This document shows, in pieces, positions 32,871 to 40,940 of a DNA stretch of 64,000 nt. Made by a program: the position numbers and the translations under genes. Every line of letters begins with the position of its first letter. Position 1 is the first letter of the stretch. A model generated the notes under the pieces. It ran no database searches. It was not told where the DNA came from and worked only from the letters and a program-made list of their open reading frames with translations. The stretch is taken from the NCBI GenBank assembly GCA_002786855.1, contig PCUU01000033.1, positions 1-64,000 of the forward strand. Direction: 5' to 3'. Source of the DNA: Cytophagales bacterium CG12_big_fil_rev_8_21_14_0_65_40_12. GTDB taxonomy: Bacteria; Bacteroidota; Bacteroidia; Cytophagales; Cyclobacteriaceae.

Positions 32871-33491
32871 TTAGGCAATTCTAGCCAACCTTTTTTTGAA
32901 ATGGGCATTGATCAAAGCTTGAAAAACGAAGATCAAAATGAAAATGAAACGCGCCAAAGCGGGGAAAACAAAAGCTACCAGGCCTGCAATTACCCATACC
33001 ACAAATGAATTCAAAGCCCTCATCTTTTCCCATTGCCCAGTGATCGGGTCAATAGCGCCAGAAGGCTTCACCTTTTTGACCACATAGCGCACGATCAAAT
33101 AATTAAAGAGACCAATGGCAGAAAGATTGAAACTGTAAAAAATGAAAGGACCCGATAGGTCAAATCCATTCACGTAAAATGAGGTAGCAAAGGGCATCAG
33201 CACCACAAAAAGAAGAAGAAAAATATTTAGCCAAAGGAGTTTTATGTCAAAATCTTCAACGTAACTCATAATGCGCAAATGGGCAATCCAATACACCGCT
33301 GTGACCAAGAAGCTCACCACCAAACCAATGAAATTGGGCATTAAACCTGAAAGAACGCCCCAAGTGCCTTTTGCTGCAACCACTTGGTAGGTTGGAATGG
33401 CGACTTCCAAGACCAGCAAGGTCATGGCGATGGAAAATACTGCATCTATAAAACTAATGATCCTTCCTCTTTCGAATGATGTTCTGCGCAT
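32871..33491 (-). CDS. TMEM175-family potassium channel-like protein
   Basis: A 206-residue membrane protein with about six helices and the bacterial TMEM175 signature in helix 1, ISFIDAVFSIAMTLLVLEV (about 12-30); the family's FSD triad reads FID here. Bacterial TMEM175 proteins form tetrameric K+-selective pores. It heads a two-gene operon with DUF1801. An operator-like sequence resembling those at 30.3 and 31.5 kb lies 41 bases upstream, which would link an ion channel to the ligand-binding cluster. Conduction is not implied by sequence alone. Confidence 0.85.
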   Translation of the reverse strand: MRRTSFERGRIISFIDAVFSIAMTLLVLEVAIPTYQVVAAKGTWGVLSGLMPNFIGLVVSFLVTAVYWIAHLRIMSYVEDFDIKLLWLNIFLLLFVVLMPFATSFYVNGFDLSGPFIFYSFNLSAIGLFNYLIVRYVVKKVKPSGAIDPITGQWEKMRALNSFVVWVIAGLVAFVFPALARFIFILIFVFQALINAHFKKRLARIA

Positions 33492-33531
33492 TGTTCTGGG
33501 TTAAGCTTAAAAGTAATAAGAAATGCTTTAC

Positions 33532-33546
33532 GGCTTGATTATGCCA
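33532..33546. promoter_or_regulatory. candidate AraC-type operator 3 (weak)
   Basis: GGCTTGATTATGCCA matches the core GGGTTGATTACGCCA of operator 1 at 13 of 15 bases and lies 41 bases upstream of the TMEM175 gene. The distal half site is not recognisable, so this is weaker than the other two. Confidence 0.3.
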
Positions 33547-33699
33547 AAGAAATTTTAGACATGTTCACGTTGACATAAAAAAAATACCGACCAAAAAAGC
33601 CGGGCCATGATTCCAAAGTTTATCCAATATCTTTAGTTCATGGGGAAAATCACCTTCCTGCCAAAATCAAATCCACAATCATCTTTAACAGACTCAGCC

Positions 33700-36435
33700 A
33701 TGCGGACATTTAAAACTTACTTCTTCGCCATAATCATTGGCCTTTTCACCATTAACCAAGCCCTTTTTTCTCAAGAAAAGAAAGTACTCACCTTAGCCGA
33801 CTACGGGCAGTGGAACAGCATCAGAAATGCTTCCATTTCGCCCAATGGGCTTTGGATGACCTATTCGTATGTGCCAAATGAAGGCGATTCAAGACTTTTT
33901 ATCCGCAAAATTGAAGGCGATACCGTGCGAAGCGTCATCAATGGCAAGCAAGTCGATTTTTCTTTGGACAATACATGGGTGGCCTACCTTTCTGACCTGC
34001 CAGAGAAAGAGGCTGAAAAGCTTAAAAAGCAAAGCAAACCAGTCGCGAGCAGGCTGGAGCTGTACCATCTTGTCACCAACGCGGTGACTGAAGTGGAAAA
34101 TGCTGCTTCTTTCAGCTTTTCCAAGGCTTCCAATTACATCGCCATCCATAAAAATCCCGCTGACCGCAAAGCAGAGCACAAAGGAAGTGACCTTATTCTG
34201 AAGGATTTAAAAGGCAACCAAAGCTTGAATATCGGTAACGTGTCCAGCTATGCCTTTAATGAGGCAGGTACCCTTTTTGCCTATTTAGTGGATGCCGATG
34301 GCGACAATGGCAATGGCATTTACTTGGTTGATCTGAGCAATCACCGCACCTGGGCCATGCATACGGGGTCATATTCCTACAGCCAGTTGACATGGAATGA
34401 AAAAGGAAATCAATTGGCTGCCCTCTATGGCAATAAGCAGGAAGGGAATGTGGAAAGAGAAAATACCCTTTATTGGGCATCTAACCTTAGTGCAGGCATG
34501 TCGGCTTTGAACGGACAACAGACTTATGCCCCTGAAAGCGACCCGAAATTCCCACAAGAAATGGTCATCAGCGAATACAGCGGCCTTACTTGGAATGAAA
34601 GCAATACACAGCTTTTCTTTGGTGTAAGAGCGCAGGAAAAGGAATTGAAAAAGGAAGATGAGTTAAAAGCTAATGTAGATGTTTGGCATTGGAAAGATGA
34701 GCGCGTACAATCTGTTCAAATGATTCAAGCGGGTAGAGATCGCAGGGCGACTTTTACTGCGGTTTTGAATTTAGCTGATAAGAAATTCTTCCAACTAGAA
34801 AACGAAGACATGTCTAATGTCAATTACAGCAAAAAGACGGCTTGGGCGTTGGGCCAATCCGATACAAAGTACCGTGGTGATGTAAACTTGCCCGGCAATT
34901 TCGATGACTTATACGCCATCAATACCACCACAGGAGCAAAGACCTTGATCACCGAAAAGCTCTATTGGAAATTGGGGCTATCGCCAAATGGGCAATGGAC
35001 GCTCTTTTCACGCAATGGCGAAGTGTTTGGCTACAATTTCAACAGTGGAAAAACCACCAATTTGAGCAGCAAAACAGGTCTCAATTTTGAAAATAAGGAA
35101 TTTGATACCCCCGTTGAAAAACCGACTTATGGTGTTGCCGGCTGGTCGGCTGATGGGGAATGGCTAATGCTCAACCACAAATACGACATTTGGGCGGTGG
35201 CTTTGAACTCCGACAAAGCGCAAAACCTAACGCAAGGACTTGGCAATGAAGGCGAAATCCGTTTTAGACTTACACAATTAGATCCAGAAGCCGATAGCTA
35301 TGACCTAAAACAAGCTTTGTTACTTTCTGCCTATGGCGAATGGACCAAAAAATCAGGCTATTACTCCGTGCAAATGGGTAAGCAGCCCAAAGTATTGCGT
35401 TACGAAGATAAAATGATCGGCCGTCCGACAAAGGCCATTGTGGCCAATACCTTGATGTTTACGGAGCAAACTTTTGAGGAGTTTCCTGACTACTGGGTGG
35501 CCGATTTGTCATTCAAAAACCCAAAGAAAATCACGGAAGCCAATCCTCAACAAGCGAATTACAAATGGGGTAAAAGAATTCTAGTGGATTATACCGATCA
35601 GCGTGGACATAAATTACAAGCGACTTTGGCCTTACCAGCCGATTATGAAACGGGCAAAAAGTACCCGATGGTGATGTACTTCTACGAGAAAATGTCTCAA
35701 AGACATCATCAATACTCAATGCCTACTTACGATGACCGACCGCACATGTCTACCTTTGCGAGCAATGGCTATTTGGTGTTGATGCCCGACATCGTTTTTG
35801 ATGAAGGCAAACCAGGTTCTTCGGCTTTGGACGATGTAACAAGTGCCGCCAAAGAAGTCATCAGACTCGGTTATGCCGATCCAGAAAACATTGGTTTACA
35901 AGGTCATAGCTGGGGTGGTTATGAGTCTTCCTTTATATTGACACAAACCGATATGTTCAAGTGCGTTGTCACTGGCGCTCCGTTGACCAACTTGATCAGC
36001 ATGTACAATATTGCTTACAAAGCCTCAGGCAGTTTGAATGGTCCAATCTTGGAATGGTCGCAAGGCAGAATGGGAGTGAGCCCTTGGCAAAATATGGAGC
36101 TGTACCGCAGTCAATCACCCATCCATCATGCCCAAAATATAAAAACTCCTTTCTTGATTTTGCATGGCACTGCCGATGGCGCGGTAGATTGGAACCAAGG
36201 TCTGGAGTTTTACTCCACCGCCCGCAGATTGGGCAAAGAGGTGATCCTATTGTCGTACCCAGATGAACCCCATCATTTGGGCAAAGAAGACAATCAAAAG
36301 GACTTCCAAATCCGGATGAAGCAATACTTCGACCATTTCTTAAAAGGCACTGCCGCCCCTTTATGGATGACCCAAGGCATTCCTCAAAGTGATAAAAAGC
36401 GCGTTGGGCCAGAAGTAATGGGAGGGGAGAAGTAG
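33700..36435 (+). CDS. secreted S9 family peptidase
   Basis: A 911-residue exported serine peptidase. Signal peptide from the ATG at 33700 (MRTFKTYFF, cleavage near residue 25); the longer frame from 33640 is disfavoured because TATCTTTA at 33628-33635 would start transcription at about 33642 and the extra 20 residues precede the signal peptide. A beta-propeller fills about 50-600; the hydrolase domain carries Ser-737 (GHSWGG), Asp-826 (HGTADG) and a His at 858 or 859 (DEPHHLG). It differs strongly from the other S9 enzyme at 18-20 kb. A hairpin terminator follows. Confidence 0.92.
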   Translation: MRTFKTYFFAIIIGLFTINQALFSQEKKVLTLADYGQWNSIRNASISPNGLWMTYSYVPNEGDSRLFIRKIEGDTVRSVINGKQVDFSLDNTWVAYLSDLPEKEAEKLKKQSKPVASRLELYHLVTNAVTEVENAASFSFSKASNYIAIHKNPADRKAEHKGSDLILKDLKGNQSLNIGNVSSYAFNEAGTLFAYLVDADGDNGNGIYLVDLSNHRTWAMHTGSYSYSQLTWNEKGNQLAALYGNKQEGNVERENTLYWASNLSAGMSALNGQQTYAPESDPKFPQEMVISEYSGLTWNESNTQLFFGVRAQEKELKKEDELKANVDVWHWKDERVQSVQMIQAGRDRRATFTAVLNLADKKFFQLENEDMSNVNYSKKTAWALGQSDTKYRGDVNLPGNFDDLYAINTTTGAKTLITEKLYWKLGLSPNGQWTLFSRNGEVFGYNFNSGKTTNLSSKTGLNFENKEFDTPVEKPTYGVAGWSADGEWLMLNHKYDIWAVALNSDKAQNLTQGLGNEGEIRFRLTQLDPEADSYDLKQALLLSAYGEWTKKSGYYSVQMGKQPKVLRYEDKMIGRPTKAIVANTLMFTEQTFEEFPDYWVADLSFKNPKKITEANPQQANYKWGKRILVDYTDQRGHKLQATLALPADYETGKKYPMVMYFYEKMSQRHHQYSMPTYDDRPHMSTFASNGYLVLMPDIVFDEGKPGSSALDDVTSAAKEVIRLGYADPENIGLQGHSWGGYESSFILTQTDMFKCVVTGAPLTNLISMYNIAYKASGSLNGPILEWSQGRMGVSPWQNMELYRSQSPIHHAQNIKTPFLILHGTADGAVDWNQGLEFYSTARRLGKEVILLSYPDEPHHLGKEDNQKDFQIRMKQYFDHFLKGTAAPLWMTQGIPQSDKKRVGPEVMGGEK

Positions 36436-36464
36436 GATTTTAGGCTGGATAACTTTAAAAAGAT

Positions 36465-36492
36465 AAAAAAGGGGCTGATAAAGCCCTTTTTT
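36465..36492 (+). terminator. Rho-independent terminator
   Basis: A6-GGGG-CT, loop GATAA, AG-CCC-T6: a stem of about 11 pairs with one bulged G ending in a run of T. It lies 29 bases after the S9 peptidase stop and is the clearest terminator of the window. Confidence 0.8.
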
Positions 36493-36707
36493 ATGGACTT
36501 TCTGGGTTAGACTGAGGAACCGTAATGCCAGCAGAGTTTCATTAGCTTTTTGCGGGTGATGAAATGGCCCTTTTTTGAGGTGAGGATCGCGAGGGAACAG
36601 CCTTTGCAAATATGTTACTTATATAAACATTCAATATTTTAAAATAAATATTTCTATTTAGTTATATTTAAACTTCATCTAGTGAAAAGCAATTGAAAGG
36701 AGCTATC

Positions 36708-36866
36708 ATGAGTACATTTAATAAAGCATTTAAAGGAGAGCTGGTGGCGCAAGATGCGAATGATGTGCCTGCTGAGGTGTTGTCGGAACGGGTGAAGAAA
36801 TCCCGAAGGGATGAAACTATGCTAGAAAAGAAATCAAAAGCCAAACTCAAAACCCCGAAGGGGTGA
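36708..36866 (+). pseudogene. hsdS 3'-end remnant 1 (type I restriction specificity subunit)
   Basis: A 52-codon frame whose reading NKAFKGELVAQDANDVPAEV with following SERVKK is the conserved C-terminal helix of HsdS (consensus NKAFKGELV-QD-NDEPA--LLERI). In-frame codons before the ATG (EKQLKGAI) continue the resemblance for about 14 residues until a stop. The rest of hsdS, and hsdM/hsdR, are absent. Its last codons are formed by the palindromes of the adjacent REP unit. It is a relic, not a functional gene. Confidence 0.6.
36800..36864. repeat. REP palindrome pair upstream of the Y1 transposase
   Basis: ATCCCGAAGGGAT at 36800-36812 and ACCCCGAAGGGGT at 36852-36864, two related palindromes with a GAA loop. 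The same pair recurs at 37599-37656, and inverted GGGG/CCCC palindromes lie on the other side of the transposase. This is the layout of REP elements around a RAYT. Confidence 0.7.
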
Positions 36867-36896
36867 TATATTCAGAGAAATAAAAAGAGACAAACA

Positions 36897-37361
36897 ATGC
36901 CAGGAACATTTACCCAATTATACATTCAAGTGGTATTTGCCGTAAAAGGCCGTCAAAATCTTATTGCCAAAAGCTGGAAAGACGAGCTTCATAAATATAT
37001 TTCGGGCATTATCACCAACAAAGGGCATAAAGCGATTATTGTAAACGGAATGCCCGATCATGTTCATCTATTTATAGGCCTTAAGCCATCAATGGCTTTG
37101 AGCGATTTAGTGCGAGATGTGAAAAATAATTCATCAAATTTCATCAATAAAAATAGATGGGTATCAGGGCGTTTTTCTTGGCAAGAAGGATACGGTGCCT
37201 TTTCTTATGCCCACTCGCAAATTGATCAGGTTTACAATTACATTTTGAACCAGGAAGAGCATCATCGAAATACAAGCTTCAAACAAGAATACACCACCTT
37301 TCTACGCAAATTTCAAATTAATTACGATGATCAATATTTGTTTGATTGGTTGGAAGATTAA
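36897..37361 (+). CDS. Y1 (IS200/IS605-type, RAYT-like) transposase
   Basis: A 154-residue HUH-superfamily single-strand transposase. The His-x-His motif lies in MPDHVHLFIG (about residues 57-66) and the catalytic Tyr is probably within YAHSQIDQVYNYI (about 103-115). The first segment (TFTQLYIQVVFAVKGR) is typical of the Bacteroidota RAYT branch. It appears intact. Flanked on both sides by palindromes (36800-36864 and 37365-37430), it is probably a REP-associated transposase rather than a full insertion sequence. A broken copy of the same gene lies 330 bases downstream. Confidence 0.9.
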   Translation: MPGTFTQLYIQVVFAVKGRQNLIAKSWKDELHKYISGIITNKGHKAIIVNGMPDHVHLFIGLKPSMALSDLVRDVKNNSSNFINKNRWVSGRFSWQEGYGAFSYAHSQIDQVYNYILNQEEHHRNTSFKQEYTTFLRKFQINYDDQYLFDWLED

Positions 37362-37364
37362 TGT

Positions 37365-37430
37365 CACCCCTTTGGGGTTCAGATTCATAACTTCATGAAC
37401 TACTATAAAAAGTCCACCCCTTCGGGGTTG
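37365..37430. repeat. REP palindromes downstream of the transposase
   Basis: CACCCCTTTGGGGTTC at 37365-37380 and CACCCCTTCGGGGTTG at 37415-37430. They are the inverse orientation of the ACCCCGAAGGGGT palindrome upstream of the gene, so the transposase is bracketed by inverted REP-type ends. Confidence 0.65.
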
Positions 37431-37451
37431 ATATAAATACAAGAAACATTC

Positions 37452-37565
37452 ATGTACTTATACAACATTAACAATACCAGACTCAAAGAAGTCGCCCAAC
37501 TGCCGCTGGCTCTATTGAATAAAACTTTTAAAGTAAAGTTGGTGGCCCAAGGTGAGAGAAATTAG
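37452..37565 (+). pseudogene. hsdS 3'-end remnant 2
   Basis: A 37-codon frame ending KEVAQLPLALLNKTFKVKLVAQ plus GERN and a stop, matching the HsdS tail pattern (LPQ-LLNKAFKGELVAQ) but truncated earlier than remnant 1. In the DNA that follows, GGGTTGTTGTTTGAGCGGG resembles the GAGGTGTTGTCGGAACGGG stretch of remnant 1, so the two regions are homologous with a frame change. A decayed relic. Confidence 0.5.
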
Positions 37566-37598
37566 CAGGCAGGGTTGTTGTTTGAGCGGGCCGAATAA

Positions 37599-37656
37599 AT
37601 CCCGAAGGGATGAAACTATGCTAGAAAGAGTTCAAGATCAAAAACCCCGAAGGGGT
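37599..37656. repeat. second copy of the REP palindrome pair
   Basis: ATCCCGAAGGGAT at 37599-37611 and ACCCCGAAGGGGT at 37644-37656, with the shared spacer start GAAACTATGCTAGAAA, as at 36800-36864. It lies between hsdS remnant 2 and the broken transposase copy. Confidence 0.7.
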
Positions 37657-37686
37657 GACATCTGAAGAAATAAAAAAAGACAGACA

Positions 37687-37836
37687 ATGCCATGGACATT
37701 TATCCAATTAATCATTCAAGTGGTATTTGACGTAAAGGGCCGTCAAAACCTTATTGCCAAAAGCTGGAAAGACGAGCTTCATACATATTTCCTGGTATCA
37801 TCACCAACAAAGGTCGCAAAGGGATTTTAATAAACG
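37687..37836 (+). pseudogene. truncated, frameshifted Y1 transposase copy
   Basis: The first 32 codons closely follow the intact transposase at 36897 (MP-TF-QL-IQVVF-VKGRQ, then NLIAKSWKDELH). A one-base deletion after the codons for ELH-Y shifts the frame and the DNA match ends near 37836. The HUH motif and the catalytic Tyr are lost, so it is dead. Confidence 0.8.
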
Positions 37837-38072
37837 AACCCCCTTCACAATCCCACCAAAACAGGAGCTTGGTATGCAATCCATGTATCCCTTACTTTAC
37901 TTATTTTACATTTAAACAGTCATACATATATTCACAAAATACCATTAAGTAGGTATTGACTTTCTAGGTTACTATTTCTAGCTTGTACGAGTTAAACATG
38001 TGGGTAGCTCAAAGCTGAGCCATAAAATGTTTAACGACCAGCGAGTAAGAATTTTTTAAACCAAAACGCACT
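37837..38072. other. intergenic leader of the tyrosinase gene
   Basis: No gene is seen. The stretch contains the nested inverted repeat at 37991-38035. No clear TAnnTTTG element was found. Confidence 0.5.
37991..38035. promoter_or_regulatory. nested inverted repeat upstream of tyrosinase
   Basis: Outer arms GTTAAACAT and ATGTTTAAC (9 bases, perfect) enclose an inner hairpin GCTCA-AAGC-TGAGC. It ends 37 bases before the tyrosinase ATG. It could be an operator for a dimeric regulator or a structured 5' leader. Confidence 0.45.
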
Positions 38073-39587
38073 ATGACTACATTCACACGCAAAAATGCTT
38101 GGAATCAAGGGGGTACCTTTGATAATCCAGACTTGCTTTGGTACGCCAAAGGAGTAAAAGAAATGATGTCGAGGCCCTTAAACGACCCCACCAGTTGGTG
38201 GTTCTATGCCGCGATTCACGGACAGTATATTGTTGATAATGACGGCTCTGGCCCTCCGCCTACAGGCTACCCCAATTGGGCATTTATTCCTGGCCCACCA
38301 GCAGTGCCTACCACGCCATTGCCATCCCCAAGTATAATCTCACAATACTGGAACCAGTGTCAACATGCTGGGTGGTTTTTTCCTCCATGGCACAGAGGGT
38401 ATTTGTATGCGCTTGAGAATATCCTTCGGGGGATTATCGTAAGCCACGGAGGGCCAAGTGATTGGGCTTTGCCGTACTGGAATTATCTCAAGAAGCAAAC
38501 CAATCAATATCAAATGCCACCAGCATTTGCCAGCCAGACCTTACCCGATAATACGCCAAATCCTTTATTTGTGAATGCCAGGTATGGGCCAAATGGCAAT
38601 GGAAATATTTACGTGCCAATCCCACCCGTCAATCAAAACTGTCAACAGGCCACAGCCTACACGAACGAATATGGGGGAGGGGTAACAGGTTTTGACCACT
38701 TTGACAGCAGCACAGGACGCTTGGAGAATAATCCTCATAACTACGTCCATGGATTTGTGGGCGGTGCTTCTGGGCAAATTGGAGGCTTAATGGGAGATCC
38801 CGGTTTAGCAGCGCTTGATCCGATTTTCTATTTGCATCATAGCAATATCGACCGATTGTGGGCTGCTTGGAATGCTGCGAGTAATAGTAATCCTACGGAT
38901 ACTGCATGGTTAAATGGCCCTACAGCCAGTGGCGATAGGAAGTTTTACATGCCCAAACCAGACGGAACTGCATGGCAGTACACGCCAGAAATGGTAAATA
39001 CCACCAGCCAATTGAACTACACTTATGACGATATAAGTATTTCAGCACCAGCTTTGGTGAGTAAAAATGCCATGAGATTACGTAAATTGGGTGTACCGCT
39101 TCAAAACATCAGTAAAGAAAGCCAAATGGAAAGCAAAGCAACGCCAGAATTAATCGGAGCCAGTACAGCCTCAATGAATTTAGGTGCAGCTGGTGCCAAT
39201 GCGGTAGTAAAACTGGACGCTTCAGGTTTACAAAAAGTGAAAAGCAGTTTGCTCAAAGCAGCAGAAAATGAAAAGCCAGATGAAGTGTACCTTCAGCTCG
39301 AAGGGGTAAAAGGTACGGCAGATGCCAATATGTACACCGTATCGGTCAATCATCAGTATGCAGGACATATTTCTCTTTTTGGTTTAAGAGTAGCTTCGGC
39401 CAAAAAAGGGCACCATGCAGGCGCTGGTCTTACGATTCGACTGGATATTTCTTCTATTGTAGATGAACTCCATCTTAATGATGAGCTTAAAGATTCGCTT
39501 GAAGTAATTATTCAACCTGTTGGATCCACACTTATTGATGACCAATGCACCATTGAAAGAATAAGTGTCTACAAGGTGAAAAAATAA
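38073..39587 (+). CDS. tyrosinase-family copper oxidase
   Basis: A 504-residue type 3 copper protein that would hydroxylate monophenols or oxidise catechols. Copper A ligands: His-49, His-98 and His-107 (CQHAGWFFPPWHR, with the spacing of plant and bacterial enzymes). Copper B ligands: His-222, His-226 (PHNYVHG) and one of His-255/256 in DPIFYLHHSNIDRLW. The C-terminal third (about 395-504) resembles the PPO1 KFDV-type domain found in plant polyphenol oxidases, which covers the active site in proenzymes. No signal peptide, so the location is uncertain. Followed 7 bases later by a DUF2182 membrane protein. Confidence 0.9.
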   Translation: MTTFTRKNAWNQGGTFDNPDLLWYAKGVKEMMSRPLNDPTSWWFYAAIHGQYIVDNDGSGPPPTGYPNWAFIPGPPAVPTTPLPSPSIISQYWNQCQHAGWFFPPWHRGYLYALENILRGIIVSHGGPSDWALPYWNYLKKQTNQYQMPPAFASQTLPDNTPNPLFVNARYGPNGNGNIYVPIPPVNQNCQQATAYTNEYGGGVTGFDHFDSSTGRLENNPHNYVHGFVGGASGQIGGLMGDPGLAALDPIFYLHHSNIDRLWAAWNAASNSNPTDTAWLNGPTASGDRKFYMPKPDGTAWQYTPEMVNTTSQLNYTYDDISISAPALVSKNAMRLRKLGVPLQNISKESQMESKATPELIGASTASMNLGAAGANAVVKLDASGLQKVKSSLLKAAENEKPDEVYLQLEGVKGTADANMYTVSVNHQYAGHISLFGLRVASAKKGHHAGAGLTIRLDISSIVDELHLNDELKDSLEVIIQPVGSTLIDDQCTIERISVYKVKK

Positions 39588-39594
39588 TAGGCAG

Positions 39595-40347
39595 GTGGGA
39601 CTATCATATCGAGTAAGAATTGCGATCACACTTGTTATTATTGCGATAAGCCTATTGGTCTGGATAGTGTTATTCACAAACAATCATCATGACCTGACTA
39701 TGGAACATAGTCAGGTTATACTATGTGGTCTGAACGTTGAGGAAAGCGAAATGTCAATGAATTTCGGATCGTTTTCATCGCAGATGATGGCTTGGTGTTT
39801 AATGGTGATTGCCATGATGTTGCCTAAACTGATCATGCCCGTGCGTTTTATTTTTATGCGCAGCCTAAAACGTGTCCGAGTACTTTTCTCCTTACTTTTT
39901 GTGCTTGCTTATTTGGCTGTATGGATGTTTGCTGGCGTATTTTTGATCACCGCCATCACTTATATTAAACAGCTATCGCCCATGTCGTTTATGCCTGCGC
40001 TAGGCGCATTGATCCTTGTTTTGGCTTGGCAGTTTTCGCCCATCAAGCAGCGTTTTTTAAATCTTGGGCATGAGCACCGGAACCTTGCAGCCTTTGGTTG
40101 GCCAGCAGTGCGTGATGTGCTTCATTTTGGAGTGATGCATGGCATTTGGTGCGTAGGCGCGGGTTGGTTATTAATGTCATTTCCAATGCTTCTGCCTCAA
40201 GGCCATATGCTGGCCATGGTCATTGTTGCATTTATCATGATTGGCGAGCACTTGGAACATCCCAGGATTCCCAAATGGCGTTTGAACTTTCGCCTTAGGC
40301 TGGTAAAGGCCGTCATCACCCAAACAAGTATAAGGCTTAGGCATTAA
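39595..40347 (+). CDS. DUF2182 membrane protein (predicted metal-binding)
   Basis: A 250-residue membrane protein with about six helices (first about 7-27). The MMAWCLMVIAMMLPKLIMPV segment (about 62-81), with its Met-rich patch and Cys, is the DUF2182 signature. The family is annotated as a predicted metal-binding integral membrane protein; Met and Cys suit copper. The start is GTG at 39595, 7 bases after the tyrosinase stop, since no ATG occurs before helix 1. The tight linkage suggests a role in copper loading or phenol metabolism of the tyrosinase; this is inference. Confidence 0.8.
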   Translation: MGLSYRVRIAITLVIIAISLLVWIVLFTNNHHDLTMEHSQVILCGLNVEESEMSMNFGSFSSQMMAWCLMVIAMMLPKLIMPVRFIFMRSLKRVRVLFSLLFVLAYLAVWMFAGVFLITAITYIKQLSPMSFMPALGALILVLAWQFSPIKQRFLNLGHEHRNLAAFGWPAVRDVLHFGVMHGIWCVGAGWLLMSFPMLLPQGHMLAMVIVAFIMIGEHLEHPRIPKWRLNFRLRLVKAVITQTSIRLRH

Positions 40348-40424
40348 TTTGCAAGCAGCGGTAAAACTTAATGGATAGTTAAAAATAATAGGGTAAGAGA
40401 TAGCCTGAGATTTACATTCGTTTT

Positions 40425-40940
40425 CTATTTCTGATACTCAATTTTAAGGATTTCCCATACAAAATCACCGATTTTGGTGTTAACTATTACTTCATCTCCA
40501 ACAGTTTTATCAAGAAGCGCTTTGGCCATAGGGGAGTCCATTGAGATATAATTTTTGTTGCCTATTAACTCTTCGTAACCAACAATACGAAGACGATTTT
40601 GAAAGCCTTTTTCTTCGTTTTTAATTTCTACCCAAGCACCAAAACTCACTTTTCCTTCTTGGTTGGGGTGGTATTCAATGATTTTAAAGTCATCAATACA
40701 TTTACGCAAATAACGAATGCGATTATCAATTTCTCGCAACCGCTTCTTGTTGTAATGGTAATCGGCATTTTCTGAGCGATCTCCCAAACTTGCAGCCCAT
40801 GCAACCTTAGCGGTAACGTCTGGACGTTCAACTCGCCACAAGTGATCATGTTCTTCCCTTAATTTTTGAAAGCCTTCGGACGTAATCATTTGCGAGCGAT
40901 TGAGCTTTGGTAGCGTTGATTCTGGAATTTTTCGCCTCAT
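40425..40940 (-). CDS. greB: transcription elongation factor GreB/GreA family
   Basis: A 171-residue transcript-cleavage factor. An N-terminal coiled coil (about 20-95) has the acidic tip in LGDRSENADYHYNKKRLREID (about 52-72), whose Asp/Glu enter the RNA polymerase secondary channel, and a C-terminal FKBP-like domain (about 100-171). The tip with YNKKR matches GreB more than GreA, though Bacteroidota GreA/B naming is loose. Transcribed leftward, apparently alone; its promoter is in the following intergenic stretch. Confidence 0.9.
   Translation of the reverse strand: MRRKIPESTLPKLNRSQMITSEGFQKLREEHDHLWRVERPDVTAKVAWAASLGDRSENADYHYNKKRLREIDNRIRYLRKCIDDFKIIEYHPNQEGKVSFGAWVEIKNEEKGFQNRLRIVGYEELIGNKNYISMDSPMAKALLDKTVGDEVIVNTKIGDFVWEILKIEYQK

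Noticed and set aside
33640-33699. Upstream ATG of the second S9 peptidase
   Set aside because: It places 20 residues before a clear signal peptide, and TATCTTTA just upstream would start transcription near this ATG.
36361-36609. Minus-strand open frame of 82 codons
   Set aside because: It covers the S9 peptidase end and its terminator, and the product has no domain.
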